DNA of 64,000 nucleotides from an uncultured Acidimicrobiaceae bacterium (GCA_947259275.1 CAMYMH010000009.1:1-64000); one strand, 5' to 3'. Positions 19,612 through 28,527 are shown, counted from the stretch's first letter. The notes: generated by a model not told the origin, from the letters alone. Made by a program: numbers and translations.

Positions 19612-20414
19612 CCGATCGCGAACTGATCGAAGCCGCCTATGCCGACCTCGACCGGCTCGGCGACGCCAAGGCTGCGGTCGATCGCACCATCGCAGCCCTC
19701 GATGCCGGCCGGCTGCGGGTGGCAGAGAAGATCGAAGGCGAATGGATGGTGAATGCCTGGGTCAAGGAGGCGATCTTCCTGTACTTCCGTCTCTCGGACC
19801 TGCAACCGATGGAAGCCGGCCCCTTCCAATACTTCGACAAGATCCCCACCAAGCACGATCTCCCGGAGGCGGGAGTGCGGGTGGTTCCGCCCGGGACCGT
19901 CCGGTACGGGGCGTTCTGTGAGCCCGGTGTCGTTGTGATGCCCGGCTACGTCAACATCGGTGCTTACGTTGGAGCAGGAACCATGGTCGATACCTGGGCC
20001 ACCGTCGGCTCGTGCGCCCAGATCGGCCGGGACGTCCACCTCTCCGGGGGCGTCGGCATCGGCGGCGTGCTCGAACCTCCCGGCGCCCGACCGGTAATCA
20101 TCGAGGACGGCGCCTTCATCGGCAGCCGCTCCATCGTCGTCGAGGGGGTGGTCGTCGAGGAGGGTGCGGTGCTGGGTGCCAATACCACCATCACCGCGAG
20201 CACGCCCATCATCGACGTCACCGGTGAGACGCCGGTTGAAATGCGGAGCCGGGTACCCGCCGGAGCGGTCGTGCTGCCCGGGACTCGACCCAAGGAATTT
20301 CCGGCCGGAACCTACGACCTGCAATGTGCCCTCATCGTTGGCAGCCGGTCGGCCTCGACCGACCGGAAGACCTCGCTCAACGACGCCCTGCGGACTTTTG
20401 AGGTCCCGGTGTGA
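19608..20414 (+). CDS. dapD: Tetrahydrodipicolinate N-succinyltransferase, E. coli type
   Basis: The 268-residue protein is a left-handed beta-helix succinyltransferase. Matches to the E. coli-type enzyme are strong: LRVAEKIEGEWMVNAWVKEA, YFDKIPTK, GVRVVPPGTVRYGAF, then MPGYVNIGAYVGAGTMVDTW, ATVGSCAQIGRDVHLSGGVG and IGGVLEPPGARPVIIEDGAF. Mycobacterial DapD is a different, longer type, so the E. coli-like form is a point of interest in an actinobacterium. The start at 19608 overlaps the dapC stop (ATGA). The gene ends with a GTGA overlap with dapE. Confidence 0.95.
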   Translation: MTDRELIEAAYADLDRLGDAKAAVDRTIAALDAGRLRVAEKIEGEWMVNAWVKEAIFLYFRLSDLQPMEAGPFQYFDKIPTKHDLPEAGVRVVPPGTVRYGAFCEPGVVVMPGYVNIGAYVGAGTMVDTWATVGSCAQIGRDVHLSGGVGIGGVLEPPGARPVIIEDGAFIGSRSIVVEGVVVEEGAVLGANTTITASTPIIDVTGETPVEMRSRVPAGAVVLPGTRPKEFPAGTYDLQCALIVGSRSASTDRKTSLNDALRTFEVPV

Positions 20415-21463
20415 CCCTGGTCGAGACCCTCGCCTGGCTGGTCGACATACCCTCCGAAACCGGCCAGGAGGGCCGTATTGCCACCGCCATCGCCGAGCGC
20501 CTGCTTCCTCGCTACGGGCATCAGGGAGTCGAGCGGATCGGCAATTCCCTGGTGGTCGGGCACCGGGGCGGCAGCCCGCTCATCTCCCTTTACGGGCACA
20601 CCGACACTGTTCCCTCCCAGGGTCAGGGCCCGGCCTCGATTTCGGACGGCCGTCTGCACGGGCTGGGGGCTTCCGACATGAAGGCCGGGCTCGCCGTCAT
20701 GCTGCACCTGCTCGAGGACGAGGAAGTGGTGTCGGCGGACTTCGACGTGGTCGGCGTGTTCTATGCGGCCGAGGAGGGTCCGCAGGAGGGCAACGAGCTG
20801 GCGGCCGTTTTCGAGCACGCCGGGTGGCTGGACGAGTCCGAGCTGGGGATCATCCTCGAGCCGACCAATGGCAATCTAGAGCTCGGGTGCCAGGGGGTCA
20901 TCAATGCCCGGGTCTCCTTCCTGGGGAGGTCTGCCCACAGCGCCCGGCCCTGGCTGGGAGAGAATGCGGTGACCAAGGCCGGTGCCTGGCTGCAATCGAT
21001 GGGCGAACGGGAGCCGGAACCGATCGTGGTGGGTGGCCTGGAGTTCAAGGAGGTGATGACCGTCACTCGCGCCGACGGAGGCATTGCCAACAACATCATT
21101 CCCGCCTTGTTCGAATGCAACGTCAACTACCGCTTCGCCCCGGACAAGACGGTGGCCGAGGCCGAGGACAGGCTGGCCGAAGCCCTGGCCGGGGTTGACG
21201 AATACGTGATCGTTGACTCTGCCCCGGCCGGCCGGGTTGAGGCCGCCAACCACCACGTCGAGCGCCTGGCCGCTCTCACCGGTGCCGAAGAGCACCCGAA
21301 GCAAGGATGGACCGACGCCGCCCGGCTGTCCGAGCGCAACATTCCGGCAATCAACTACGGGCCGGGCGAGGTGGCCCAGGCCCACCAGCGGGACGAGTCG
21401 GTGCCGCTCGACAGCCTCGAGGCCGCCTTTGGATTCCTCAGGCGGTTCTTCGTCGAGACCTGA
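20411..21463 (+). CDS. dapE: Succinyl-diaminopimelate desuccinylase (M20 peptidase)
   Basis: The 350-residue M20-family metallo-amidase hydrolyses N-succinyl-diaminopimelate. Visible: LVDIPSETGQEGRIATAI, the zinc motif SLYGHTDTVPSQG (His, Asp), GRLHGLGASDMKAGLAVMLH (metal Asp), VGVFYAAEEGPQEGNEL (catalytic and metal Glu), and the dimerisation domain around GRSAHSARPWLGENA. The final metal site sits near INYGPGEVAQAHQRDE. It starts with GTG overlapping the dapD stop. It is the last gene of the dapCDE operon and is followed by a strong hairpin. Confidence 0.93.
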   Translation: MTLVETLAWLVDIPSETGQEGRIATAIAERLLPRYGHQGVERIGNSLVVGHRGGSPLISLYGHTDTVPSQGQGPASISDGRLHGLGASDMKAGLAVMLHLLEDEEVVSADFDVVGVFYAAEEGPQEGNELAAVFEHAGWLDESELGIILEPTNGNLELGCQGVINARVSFLGRSAHSARPWLGENAVTKAGAWLQSMGEREPEPIVVGGLEFKEVMTVTRADGGIANNIIPALFECNVNYRFAPDKTVAEAEDRLAEALAGVDEYVIVDSAPAGRVEAANHHVERLAALTGAEEHPKQGWTDAARLSERNIPAINYGPGEVAQAHQRDESVPLDSLEAAFGFLRRFFVET

Positions 21464-21468
21464 AACGC

Positions 21469-21498
21469 CGAAGCCGCCGGCATCGGGCGGCGGCTTCG
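21469..21498. terminator. Bidirectional hairpin terminator after dapE
   Basis: A perfect 11-bp stem, CGAAGCCGCCG (21469-21479) and CGGCGGCTTCG (21488-21498), has an 8-nt loop. It lies 6 bases after the dapE stop and 23 bases from the end of the convergent secreted-protein gene. No long T-tract follows on either side, so it may be Rho-assisted or an L-shaped actinobacterial terminator. Confidence 0.7.
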
Positions 21499-21520
21499 AT
21501 GCGACTCTTCCCGCTGAGGG

Positions 21521-22177
21521 TCAGCTGTGGGCCGCCCGGGCGGTGTAGCGCAGCGTATAGGGGCCGGACCCGGCACTGGCGACGTCGGCATCGATGACGA
21601 TGGCCCCCTGGACGTAATCGCCGGGGAGGATCGTCACCGTTCCGGTCGAACCGGGAACCGCAGTCGCGTTCACCACGATCGGGCTGCCGTCCCAGTCGGG
21701 CCCGCTCAGGTTGCTGCTGGCGGCCCCGTTGGCCGCCACCGACAGGTAGATGGTGGCCTGGAGATCGGCCCAGCTGCCTGCCTTGGCCGCCGCGCCGTTG
21801 AAATCGGGCTCGGCCACCAGTTGGACCGCCAGTGGCGTATCGCAGTTGTTCTCATAGTGCACGTAGTCGGTGTAGGTGATGCGCTCGCCTGCGTATCCCT
21901 CAACCGTCAGTCGTTCTTGCAGCAAGCTGAGGCCCGAGCCGGTGTCGACGACGGCCACCGTGTTATCGAACTCGATGTAGGGGTCGAGCGACGGGTTGTT
22001 GAACGCCAGGGCGTCGGCACCCGCCACCTTGGTGAAACAGGCCGCGTCCGAGCTGACATCTGCCCGCAGGAAGTTCTGGGTGATGACCGCCGCCAGAGCC
22101 GGTATCGCCGACATCAGTAGCGCCAGGATCAGTACGGCCACTCGGCCGGATGCACGTAGGTTTCGTCGTTCAGTCAT
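21521..22177 (-). CDS. Secreted protein of unknown function
   Basis: The 218-residue product starts with a classical signal peptide (Arg-rich start, then VAVLILALLMSAIPALAA). The mature chain begins VITQNFLRADVSSDAACF and is beta-rich and acidic, with two cysteines that could pair (CFTKV and NNCDTPL). The phrase FLRADVS is almost repeated at the mature start of the large secreted protein 0.7 kb upstream (NYLRADVS), which suggests a related N-terminal domain. I do not recognise the family. It lies downstream of the membrane and secreted protein pair on the same strand, separated by 151 bases that contain repeats. Confidence 0.7.
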   Translation of the reverse strand: MTERRNLRASGRVAVLILALLMSAIPALAAVITQNFLRADVSSDAACFTKVAGADALAFNNPSLDPYIEFDNTVAVVDTGSGLSLLQERLTVEGYAGERITYTDYVHYENNCDTPLAVQLVAEPDFNGAAAKAGSWADLQATIYLSVAANGAASSNLSGPDWDGSPIVVNATAVPGSTGTVTILPGDYVQGAIVIDADVASAGSGPYTLRYTARAAHS

Positions 22178-22211
22178 TCCTCGTCGCCTCTCAGTTTGAG
22201 CTGTTCCAGTA

Positions 22212-22237
22212 ATTGGATCGTTCCATTGGTCCGTTCC
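22212..22237. repeat. Tandem 13-bp repeat upstream of secreted-protein gene
   Basis: Two adjacent 13-mers, ATTGGATCGTTCC (22212-22224) and ATTGGTCCGTTCC (22225-22237), match at 11 of 13 positions. GTTCCA also occurs at 22203, and GTTCAG at 22251. The cluster sits 35-75 bases before the start at 22177 on the minus strand, where a regulator could bind. Confidence 0.4.
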
Positions 22238-22295
22238 AACCTTGTAGATCGTTCAGAAGAGGAGGATTCTTGAGCGGGAATTCGAGGATTCGCCC

Positions 22296-22309
22296 GGTAA
22301 CTAGTTACC
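22296..22309. promoter_or_regulatory. 14-bp perfect palindrome
   Basis: GGTAACTAGTTACC is a perfect palindrome 20 bases downstream of the stop at 22329 and about 120 bases upstream of the start at 22177. It may be an operator for the secreted-protein gene; the zero-length loop makes a terminator unlikely. Confidence 0.35.
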
Positions 22310-22328
22310 TGCCGGTTGCCCGGCGCTC

Positions 22329-22847
22329 TTAGGTGACCTCGATCAACCTGCCGGGTGCGCCGGTATTGGTCGAGCGCTCGGGGTCGGCGACCGGGGCACG
22401 AGCAGTGAAGCCGAGCCCGGCCGCGCCTAGCAGCAGACCGGCCAGCAGCACCATCACCACCCACCAGACGCGCTCGGCACGGATGTTCGGCACGCCCAAG
22501 TAATGCATGATGACCTGGAGGGTCAGGGTCTCGGCGGCGATGATGACGCCGATCAGCCTGCCCCAGGTTCGCTGAGATGGAAAGGACCGCCGGATGGCGG
22601 CGGGAATCAGATAGGCAGCCGCCACCAACGCCATCACCAGAGTCGACTGGGTCGAGATGTCCAGGAACAAAGAGGGTCCGGCCGTCAGCGACAGGTACGG
22701 AATCACGGTGCCGAAGGTACGGAGCTGGACGGTGGCTCCTTCCAGATTGGCGATCACAATCACCGACATCAGCTTGGCCGCCAGCACCCAAAGCGCGGCG
22801 CGGACCGCCGAATCGACCAGCATTCCGTAAGTACGTGGTTGCTTCAT
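22329..22847 (-). CDS. Four-helix membrane protein of unknown function
   Basis: The 172-residue protein has four hydrophobic segments: AALWVLAAKLMSVIVIANL, TLVMALVAAAYLIPAA, LIGVIIAAETLTLQVIMHYL and VWWVVMVLLAGLLLGAAGL. A short polar C-terminal tail follows. I see no enzyme motif, and in particular no signal-peptidase Ser/Lys signature. Its ATG overlaps the stop of the large secreted protein by 4 bases, so the two are made together. It may anchor, export or protect that protein; this is inference from position only. Confidence 0.65.
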   Translation of the reverse strand: MKQPRTYGMLVDSAVRAALWVLAAKLMSVIVIANLEGATVQLRTFGTVIPYLSLTAGPSLFLDISTQSTLVMALVAAAYLIPAAIRRSFPSQRTWGRLIGVIIAAETLTLQVIMHYLGVPNIRAERVWWVVMVLLAGLLLGAAGLGFTARAPVADPERSTNTGAPGRLIEVT

Positions 22848-25246
22848 GAGTTGACAGTCACCTCCAGCGGACGGTCGATATAGGTGCCGGCGGTTCCCGA
22901 GACCAGGAGCCTCCAGGTCACATCGAGGACGGTGGCCTGTCCGGCGGTCACCGTGCTCTCAGACAGTGTTATCGAATAGGCGGCCGGGGGACTAAAGGGT
23001 TGCGGTGGTCCGGACGGCGTTATCACCGCGCCGCCGGCGTACTCGAGCTGAGGTCCCGGGTAGGCGTCGATGGCGATTTCGGCGGCGGCCAGGTTGGCGA
23101 GATTGGAGTCGGCGACGTGGGTGAGATTGGCCATGGATGGGTCATGATCCAAACCGGCGGTGCGAACCCGCACGAGGTGATGGAAGCCGTCGGCATCGGC
23201 CAGCACCGACACTGCGCTCGACCCGCCGATCGGCATAGCCAGCGCCGCCAGGTCGGCCTCGACCGCTATGTCGTCCACCCGGGGCGTTGCCAGGGGGTCG
23301 GCGGTGGACAGGACGGCTTGCACGCGCCCGTAGCGGTTGCCGTCGTGGCTGTAGTCGAGGATGTCCGACCCCGGTCCGGGGTGGGTGTAGTAGGTGGCGG
23401 GAGTTCCGTCCGGACCGACAAAGGTGAAGGGCCCGACCGCGTCCGCGGCGGTGGCGATCTGGAAACTGAGCGCGGTCGAGGGCGGCGCCACTGCCGACCA
23501 GTCGAGGAGTCCGAAGACACCGGAGACGGTGGTATCGAAGGTCGGGCTGGTCCACTGACCCGACGAGCGATACACCCCGCTCACCGGCCGGGCTGCGGGG
23601 GTTGCGGGGGCGGGCCAGGCCAGTGCCCCCGCGACCGGACCGAGCAGGTTGGTCTCGTCGACGGTGGCGTTGTCCTGGTAGTAGGCGTAGAACGCCTCAC
23701 CACCTTGTGACCGAAACAGGGTTCCGGTAGGCGTCACCCCGGCCCGTGCTTTGCCGGGAAACGGGAGGGCCGGGCCGGCGCAGGTCAGTGCGGTGGGAGC
23801 GCCGCTCGGCGGGATCACGTCAATGACCGTGCCCGGGGTGGGGCAGGCAAACGCCACGTAGGTGGCCTGGGTGGGCAGGTAGTACCGGTCGGAGAGCCCA
23901 GCTGCCGGTAAGAACGTGCTCGATTCGATGCCGTTCCCGTCGGCCTGCTGGATGCTGCCGATGGGGGAGGTCCCAGCCACCCGAACCGCCGGGCCGTTGC
24001 CGTAGGTGGCGCTGTTGGGGGCGACGGTGAGGCGTTGGAACTGGTTGATCGTATAGGTGGGGGAGGTTCCGTTTGAGCGGTAGACCGAGATCCCGGTGCC
24101 GTCGGTATTGGTCGACAGGTAGTGGCGGGTAGAGGGCACCCCGAAGAGATCGTCGGTGGTGGCGGGATAGGCGGCATAGGCATCCCGGTTGCTGATCCCG
24201 ACGTGGGACACTAGAACCGGCTGGTCCGAGGTGACCACAACTGCCCGACCGCCTCCGTCGGCATTCACCGACTGAGTGGTGCCGGCCGGCACCAACAGTG
24301 CGACGGTCGACCCGATGCTTCCGCGGTAGAAGGTCACCGAGGCGTCCCCGCCCGGGGCATGAACCGAGAAGCGCTGGGCGCCGCGCGTCGTCGGGAAGAT
24401 GAACTCGGTTCCCGCCCACGATAGGGGGACGAGGGTGTCGGCGGCCTGACCGATCACTCGCGACGCGATCGGCCCGAGGGTAGATATGGTCGTGGCGTCG
24501 GTGATGCCGGTCGCGAACGTATAACTCTCGCCGGCGTCGAGGCCGTAGACCGTCTCGGTGCCGGTGCTCACCACGTTTCCGTCCGTGTAGCTCACTACCG
24601 CCACCGACCGGCCGGTGGCCTGCTCGTTGACGGTTACATAGGCAGGCCGCAGGGCGCTCAGGACGGCGGCCGTTACATCGGAGGTGTCGGTGGCGGCCGG
24701 GTTGTCCTGGTACAGGCATAAGTGGGTGCTGGACCCAGCAGTGATCAGGTCGACCTTCACCCATACCTCGGGCCCGTTCACCCAATGAGGAAGAACCGTC
24801 AGGTCGTCATCCGCCACCGCCCGCAACTGGCTGGTGGGGGTGAGGGCGGGGGTGAGCCGGATCGGATAGTCAACCAGGTTGGAGGCCCCGGCGGCGGTGT
24901 GATCGACGACGAAGCACTGCCGGGTAATCCAATCGGTGTCCCACCAGCCTGCCAGTCCGAGGTCGGGGTCTACCGAGACCGCACGATCGAGGGTGAGAGA
25001 ATCGGCCACGATGGTGGCCGAAGTATCGACGAGGGTGCCGGCTGCAAAGTCGGCCTGGGTTGTGGTCGAGTATGCGGTGCCGGTGCCATACGCATACATG
25101 TCAACCAGGCCTGCCGCAGCCGAAACGTCGGCTCGGAGGTAGTTGTTGGTGGCTGTGGCCGCCCGGACCGCGGCCGGGACGGCGGCAAGTGAGACGGCAA
25201 CCAGCGCCACCAGCAGCCGTCGCCAGGGGAGCGTTGGGATTCGCAT
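22844..25246 (-). CDS. Large secreted protein with DUF2341-like domain
   Basis: The 800-residue product begins with a signal peptide (RRLLVALVAVSLAAVPAAVRA) and a mature start NNYLRADVSAAAG. At about residues 100-190 a DUF2341-like domain is visible (WWDTDWITRQCFVVDHTAAG, then LVDYPIRL). The middle, about 200-470, is built of beta-strands with repeated VVVTSDQPVLVSHVG-like phrases. The last 200 residues include LDWSAVAPPSTALSFQIATA, a concanavalin-like or jelly-roll-looking part. There is no LPxTG, membrane anchor or catalytic motif, so it is probably a secreted or surface structural protein. It is first in a minus-strand unit with a membrane protein and a smaller secreted protein. Confidence 0.7.
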   Translation of the reverse strand: MRIPTLPWRRLLVALVAVSLAAVPAAVRAATATNNYLRADVSAAAGLVDMYAYGTGTAYSTTTQADFAAGTLVDTSATIVADSLTLDRAVSVDPDLGLAGWWDTDWITRQCFVVDHTAAGASNLVDYPIRLTPALTPTSQLRAVADDDLTVLPHWVNGPEVWVKVDLITAGSSTHLCLYQDNPAATDTSDVTAAVLSALRPAYVTVNEQATGRSVAVVSYTDGNVVSTGTETVYGLDAGESYTFATGITDATTISTLGPIASRVIGQAADTLVPLSWAGTEFIFPTTRGAQRFSVHAPGGDASVTFYRGSIGSTVALLVPAGTTQSVNADGGGRAVVVTSDQPVLVSHVGISNRDAYAAYPATTDDLFGVPSTRHYLSTNTDGTGISVYRSNGTSPTYTINQFQRLTVAPNSATYGNGPAVRVAGTSPIGSIQQADGNGIESSTFLPAAGLSDRYYLPTQATYVAFACPTPGTVIDVIPPSGAPTALTCAGPALPFPGKARAGVTPTGTLFRSQGGEAFYAYYQDNATVDETNLLGPVAGALAWPAPATPAARPVSGVYRSSGQWTSPTFDTTVSGVFGLLDWSAVAPPSTALSFQIATAADAVGPFTFVGPDGTPATYYTHPGPGSDILDYSHDGNRYGRVQAVLSTADPLATPRVDDIAVEADLAALAMPIGGSSAVSVLADADGFHHLVRVRTAGLDHDPSMANLTHVADSNLANLAAAEIAIDAYPGPQLEYAGGAVITPSGPPQPFSPPAAYSITLSESTVTAGQATVLDVTWRLLVSGTAGTYIDRPLEVTVNS

Positions 25247-25321
25247 GATGTCCCGTCGATATCGGATGCGGCAAGCGGCGGCTTGAATCCGTTCAGGCGG
25301 GCGCTACTACCATTCCGGGCA

Positions 25322-25612
25322 ATGCCCGTCGACATCGACATTGCCAAGGTCGCCCGTCTGGCCCGCCTGGCCCTCAACGACGAAGAGCTGGCCGGCTACC
25401 GCCAACAATGCGAGGTGATTCTCGAGCACGCCGCCCTCGTCCAAACTCTGCCAACTGAGGGCGTGACCCCGACCTCACACCCGCTCCCGCGCACCAACGC
25501 CTTCCGGGAGGACGTCATCACCGAGTGCCTCGACCGCGAGGAAGTTCTCGCCCAGGCACCGGAGCGGGACGGGGACTACTTTCTGGTACCTCGCATTCTC
25601 GACGAACCGTGA
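25322..25612 (+). CDS. gatC: Asp/Glu-tRNA amidotransferase subunit GatC
   Basis: The 96-residue subunit wraps around GatA and stabilises the GatCAB complex, which amidates Glu-tRNA-Gln and Asp-tRNA-Asn. Typical phrases are IDIAKVARLARLALNDEEL, ILEHAALVQTLPTEGVTPTS and the C-terminal FLVPRILDEP. ATG 25322 gives the usual length; an upstream in-frame ATG at 25283 would add an atypical 13 residues. It overlaps gatA (GTGA). Its presence fits the single glutamyl-tRNA synthetase gene further along the window. Confidence 0.95.
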   Translation: MPVDIDIAKVARLARLALNDEELAGYRQQCEVILEHAALVQTLPTEGVTPTSHPLPRTNAFREDVITECLDREEVLAQAPERDGDYFLVPRILDEP

Positions 25613-27084
25613 GCGACCTCGCCGATCTCACACTTGCCGCCGCCGCCGGCGGGCTGCGGAGCGGAGACTTGAGCGCAGTTGAGCTGCTGGAGGCGGTCCA
25701 TCGGCGAGCCGCCATGACCGAAGCGAACTTGCACGCCTACCTGACCCTCGACCGCGAGGGCGCCGCCCGGGCCGCGGTCGGTGCCGATGCCGGGTTCAAG
25801 CGAGGAGCCGACCTCGGCCCGCTACAGGGGATCCCGGTTGCTCTCAAGGACAACATGGTGACGCGAGGGCTGGAGACCACCTGCTCGTCCAAGATCCTGG
25901 CGGGGTACCTGCCCCCTTACGACGGCACTGCCACCACCCGGCTGCGAGCGGGTGGAGCCGTGATCCTTGGCAAGACCAACCTCGACGAGTTCGCCATGGG
26001 GTCTTCTACCGAGAACTCTGCCTACGGGACGAGCCGCAACCCATGGGACCCCGACCGGGTCCCGGGCGGCAGCTCGGGAGGTTCGGCCGCGGCGGTAGCG
26101 GCCGGGTCGGCGATGGTTGCCTTCGGGAGTGACACCGGCGGATCCATTCGCCAGCCGGCCGCCTTGTGTGGCATCGTGGGTATGAAGCCCACCTACGGCC
26201 TCGTGAGCCGCTACGGGTTGATCGCCTTTGCATCGTCGCTCGACCAAATCGGCCCGCTGGCGCGCAGCGTCGAGGACGCCGTCGCCGCGCTCGAGGTGGT
26301 GGGTGGGTACGATCCCGCCGACTCCACCAGCTATCCGGGCGCAGTGCCCGACTATCGCTCTGGTCTCGAGTCGGGGGTGTCCGGCCTGCGAATCGGCGTG
26401 GTCACCGAGCTCAACGGAGCGGGAATCGAGCCCGCCGTACAGGCGGCGGTGAACCGCACGCTCGATCAGCTGGAGAACGCCGGTGCCACCATCGTTCAGC
26501 TGTCGCTGCCATCCGTGGAATACGCACTCTCCGCCTATTACTTGATTGCCCCCGCCGAGTGCTCGGCCAACCTGGCCCGCTTCGATGGAGTGCGCTACGG
26601 CCTGCGTCGGCTGGGCGAGAACGTCGAGGAGATGATGTCGAACACCCGGGCCGAAGGCTTCGGCCCCGAGGTCACCCGCCGCATCCTGCTGGGCACCTAT
26701 GCATTGTCGGCCGGGTACTACGACGCCTTCTACGGCCAGGCCCAGCGGGTCCGCACCCTCATCATTCGCGATTTCCAAGCCGCCTACGAGCAGGCTGATG
26801 TTCTGGTTTCGCCCACCAGCCCAACCACCGCCTTTCCGATCGGTGCCCGCACCGACGACCCACTCTCCATGTACATGTCCGACGTTTGCACCATTCCATC
26901 CAACCTGTCGGGCGATCCCGCCATTTCGGTGCCGGTCGGCCTCGATGACGCCGGCCTGCCGATCGGGTTTCAGGTAATGGCCCCTGCCCTCGGCGAACCG
27001 GTCATGTTCCGAGTGGCCGCCGAGGTCGAGCGCCTGGCCGCCTTCGGTGTCCGTGCTCCGCTGGCCAGCTCGGAGGTTGGGTAA
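25609..27084 (+). CDS. gatA: Asp/Glu-tRNA amidotransferase subunit GatA
   Basis: The 491-residue amidase-signature subunit releases ammonia from glutamine. The Ser-cisSer-Lys triad lies in GIPVALKDNMVTRGLETTC (Lys), then PGGSSGGSAAAVAAG (cis-Ser), followed by FGSDTGGSIRQPAALCG (nucleophile Ser). MKPTYGLVSRYGLIAFASSL is a further family block. I chose the GTG start at 25609, which overlaps the gatC stop; a longer frame from 25525 runs antisense-like through gatC. The stop and the gatB start share one base (TAATG). Confidence 0.96.
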   Translation: MSDLADLTLAAAAGGLRSGDLSAVELLEAVHRRAAMTEANLHAYLTLDREGAARAAVGADAGFKRGADLGPLQGIPVALKDNMVTRGLETTCSSKILAGYLPPYDGTATTRLRAGGAVILGKTNLDEFAMGSSTENSAYGTSRNPWDPDRVPGGSSGGSAAAVAAGSAMVAFGSDTGGSIRQPAALCGIVGMKPTYGLVSRYGLIAFASSLDQIGPLARSVEDAVAALEVVGGYDPADSTSYPGAVPDYRSGLESGVSGLRIGVVTELNGAGIEPAVQAAVNRTLDQLENAGATIVQLSLPSVEYALSAYYLIAPAECSANLARFDGVRYGLRRLGENVEEMMSNTRAEGFGPEVTRRILLGTYALSAGYYDAFYGQAQRVRTLIIRDFQAAYEQADVLVSPTSPTTAFPIGARTDDPLSMYMSDVCTIPSNLSGDPAISVPVGLDDAGLPIGFQVMAPALGEPVMFRVAAEVERLAAFGVRAPLASSEVG

Positions 27085-28526
27085 TGGGCTACGAGCCGGT
27101 CATCGGAATCGAGACCCACGTCGAGCTCACGACCAACTCGAAGATGTTCTGCGGATGCCCGGCCGACTTCGGTGCCCCGCCCAACACCAACACCTGCCCG
27201 GTGTGTCTCGGCCTGCCGGGGGCGCTGCCGGTGGTGAATGGCACCGCAGTGGAGTACGCCATGATCATCGGGCTCGGCCTCAACTGCGAGGTTGCCCCCC
27301 GCTCGATATTCGCCCGCAAGAACTACTTCTACCCCGATATGCCCAAGAACTACCAAATATCACAGTACGACCAGCCTCTGTGCGTGAACGGCCATCTCGA
27401 CGTCGAGACCGGAGCGGGCACCCACCGAATCGGGATCACCCGGGTGCACATGGAGGAGGACACCGGCAAGAGCACCCACGTCGGCGAAGGGGGACGCATC
27501 CAGGCCGCCAGCCACTCACTCATCGACTTCAACCGGGCGGGGGTCCCCCTCATGGAGATCGTCTCCGAACCGGACATCCGCTCAGCCGAACAAGCCCGGG
27601 CCTTTGTGACCGAACTGCGGGCGGCCGTCCTCCGTCTCGGCGTCTCGGACGCCAAGCTCGAGGAGGGCAGCATGCGGTTCGACGGCAACATCTCGCTGCG
27701 GCTCGAGGGCAGCGAGGCCTTTGGCACCAAGGTGGAGGTCAAGAACATGAATTCCATCCGCTCGCTGCAGCGGGCGCTCGAGTATGAGATCGAACGGCAA
27801 ACTGCCTTGTTGGAGGCAGGTGAGCCGGTTGTGCAGGAGACCCGGCACTGGGACGAAGAGGCGGGAACCACCAGCGGCATGCGCTCGAAGGAAGAAGCTT
27901 TCGACTACCGGTACTTTCCCGAGCCCGACCTGGTCCCGGTGGCAGTCGACCACCAGTGGCGCGCCCGGGTGGCGGATTCACTTCCCGAGCTCCCGGCGCA
28001 GGCTCGCGGCAGGTATATCGAGATGGGCCTCGATGGGCCGGTGGCGACGGTGATTTCACGAGACATCGAATACGGGTCGGTGTTCGAAGCTGCCGTGGCG
28101 GCGGGCGGCGACCCGCAGACCGTCGCCAATTGGCTCACCGGCGAGGTAACCGCCCTCGTGCGCCGGACCGACCTTTCGCTGGCGGCCGGTCCGATCGATG
28201 GAGCTTCGCTGGCGGAGCTTTCCGCCATGGTGAGCGACGGCCGCCTGTCCGCCTCGGCGGCCAAGGATGTGCTGGCCGGTGTCGCCGCCGGTGAGGGCCC
28301 GCCGGCCGCGGTGGCCGAGCAGCGCGACTTGATCCAGGTATCTGACACCGCCGCCCTCGAACCGGTGGTTGATGAGGTTCTGGCCGCTAATACCGATGCC
28401 ATCCAGAAGCTGCGCGACGGGGACGACAAGGTCATCGGGTTTCTCATCGGCCAGGTCATGCGGGCCACCGGGGGCAAGGCCGACCCGGGCGCCGTCACCG
28501 AGCTAATCCGCTCGAAGGCCGGCTGA
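27084..28526 (+). CDS. gatB: Asp/Glu-tRNA amidotransferase subunit GatB
   Basis: The 480-residue kinase-like subunit phosphorylates the misacylated tRNA and completes the amidation. Seen: YEPVIGIETHVELTTNSKMF, metal-site cysteines in CGCPADFGAPPNTNTCPVC, YFYPDMPKNYQISQYDQPL, RVHMEEDTGKSTH, and FDYRYFPEPDLVPV. A C-terminal YqeY-like helical tail ends FLIGQVMRATGGKADPGAV. The order gatC-gatA-gatB with minimal spacing shows a single operon, with pepN starting one base after the gatB stop. Confidence 0.97.
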   Translation: MGYEPVIGIETHVELTTNSKMFCGCPADFGAPPNTNTCPVCLGLPGALPVVNGTAVEYAMIIGLGLNCEVAPRSIFARKNYFYPDMPKNYQISQYDQPLCVNGHLDVETGAGTHRIGITRVHMEEDTGKSTHVGEGGRIQAASHSLIDFNRAGVPLMEIVSEPDIRSAEQARAFVTELRAAVLRLGVSDAKLEEGSMRFDGNISLRLEGSEAFGTKVEVKNMNSIRSLQRALEYEIERQTALLEAGEPVVQETRHWDEEAGTTSGMRSKEEAFDYRYFPEPDLVPVAVDHQWRARVADSLPELPAQARGRYIEMGLDGPVATVISRDIEYGSVFEAAVAAGGDPQTVANWLTGEVTALVRRTDLSLAAGPIDGASLAELSAMVSDGRLSASAAKDVLAGVAAGEGPPAAVAEQRDLIQVSDTAALEPVVDEVLAANTDAIQKLRDGDDKVIGFLIGQVMRATGGKADPGAVTELIRSKAG

Positions 28527-28527
28527 G

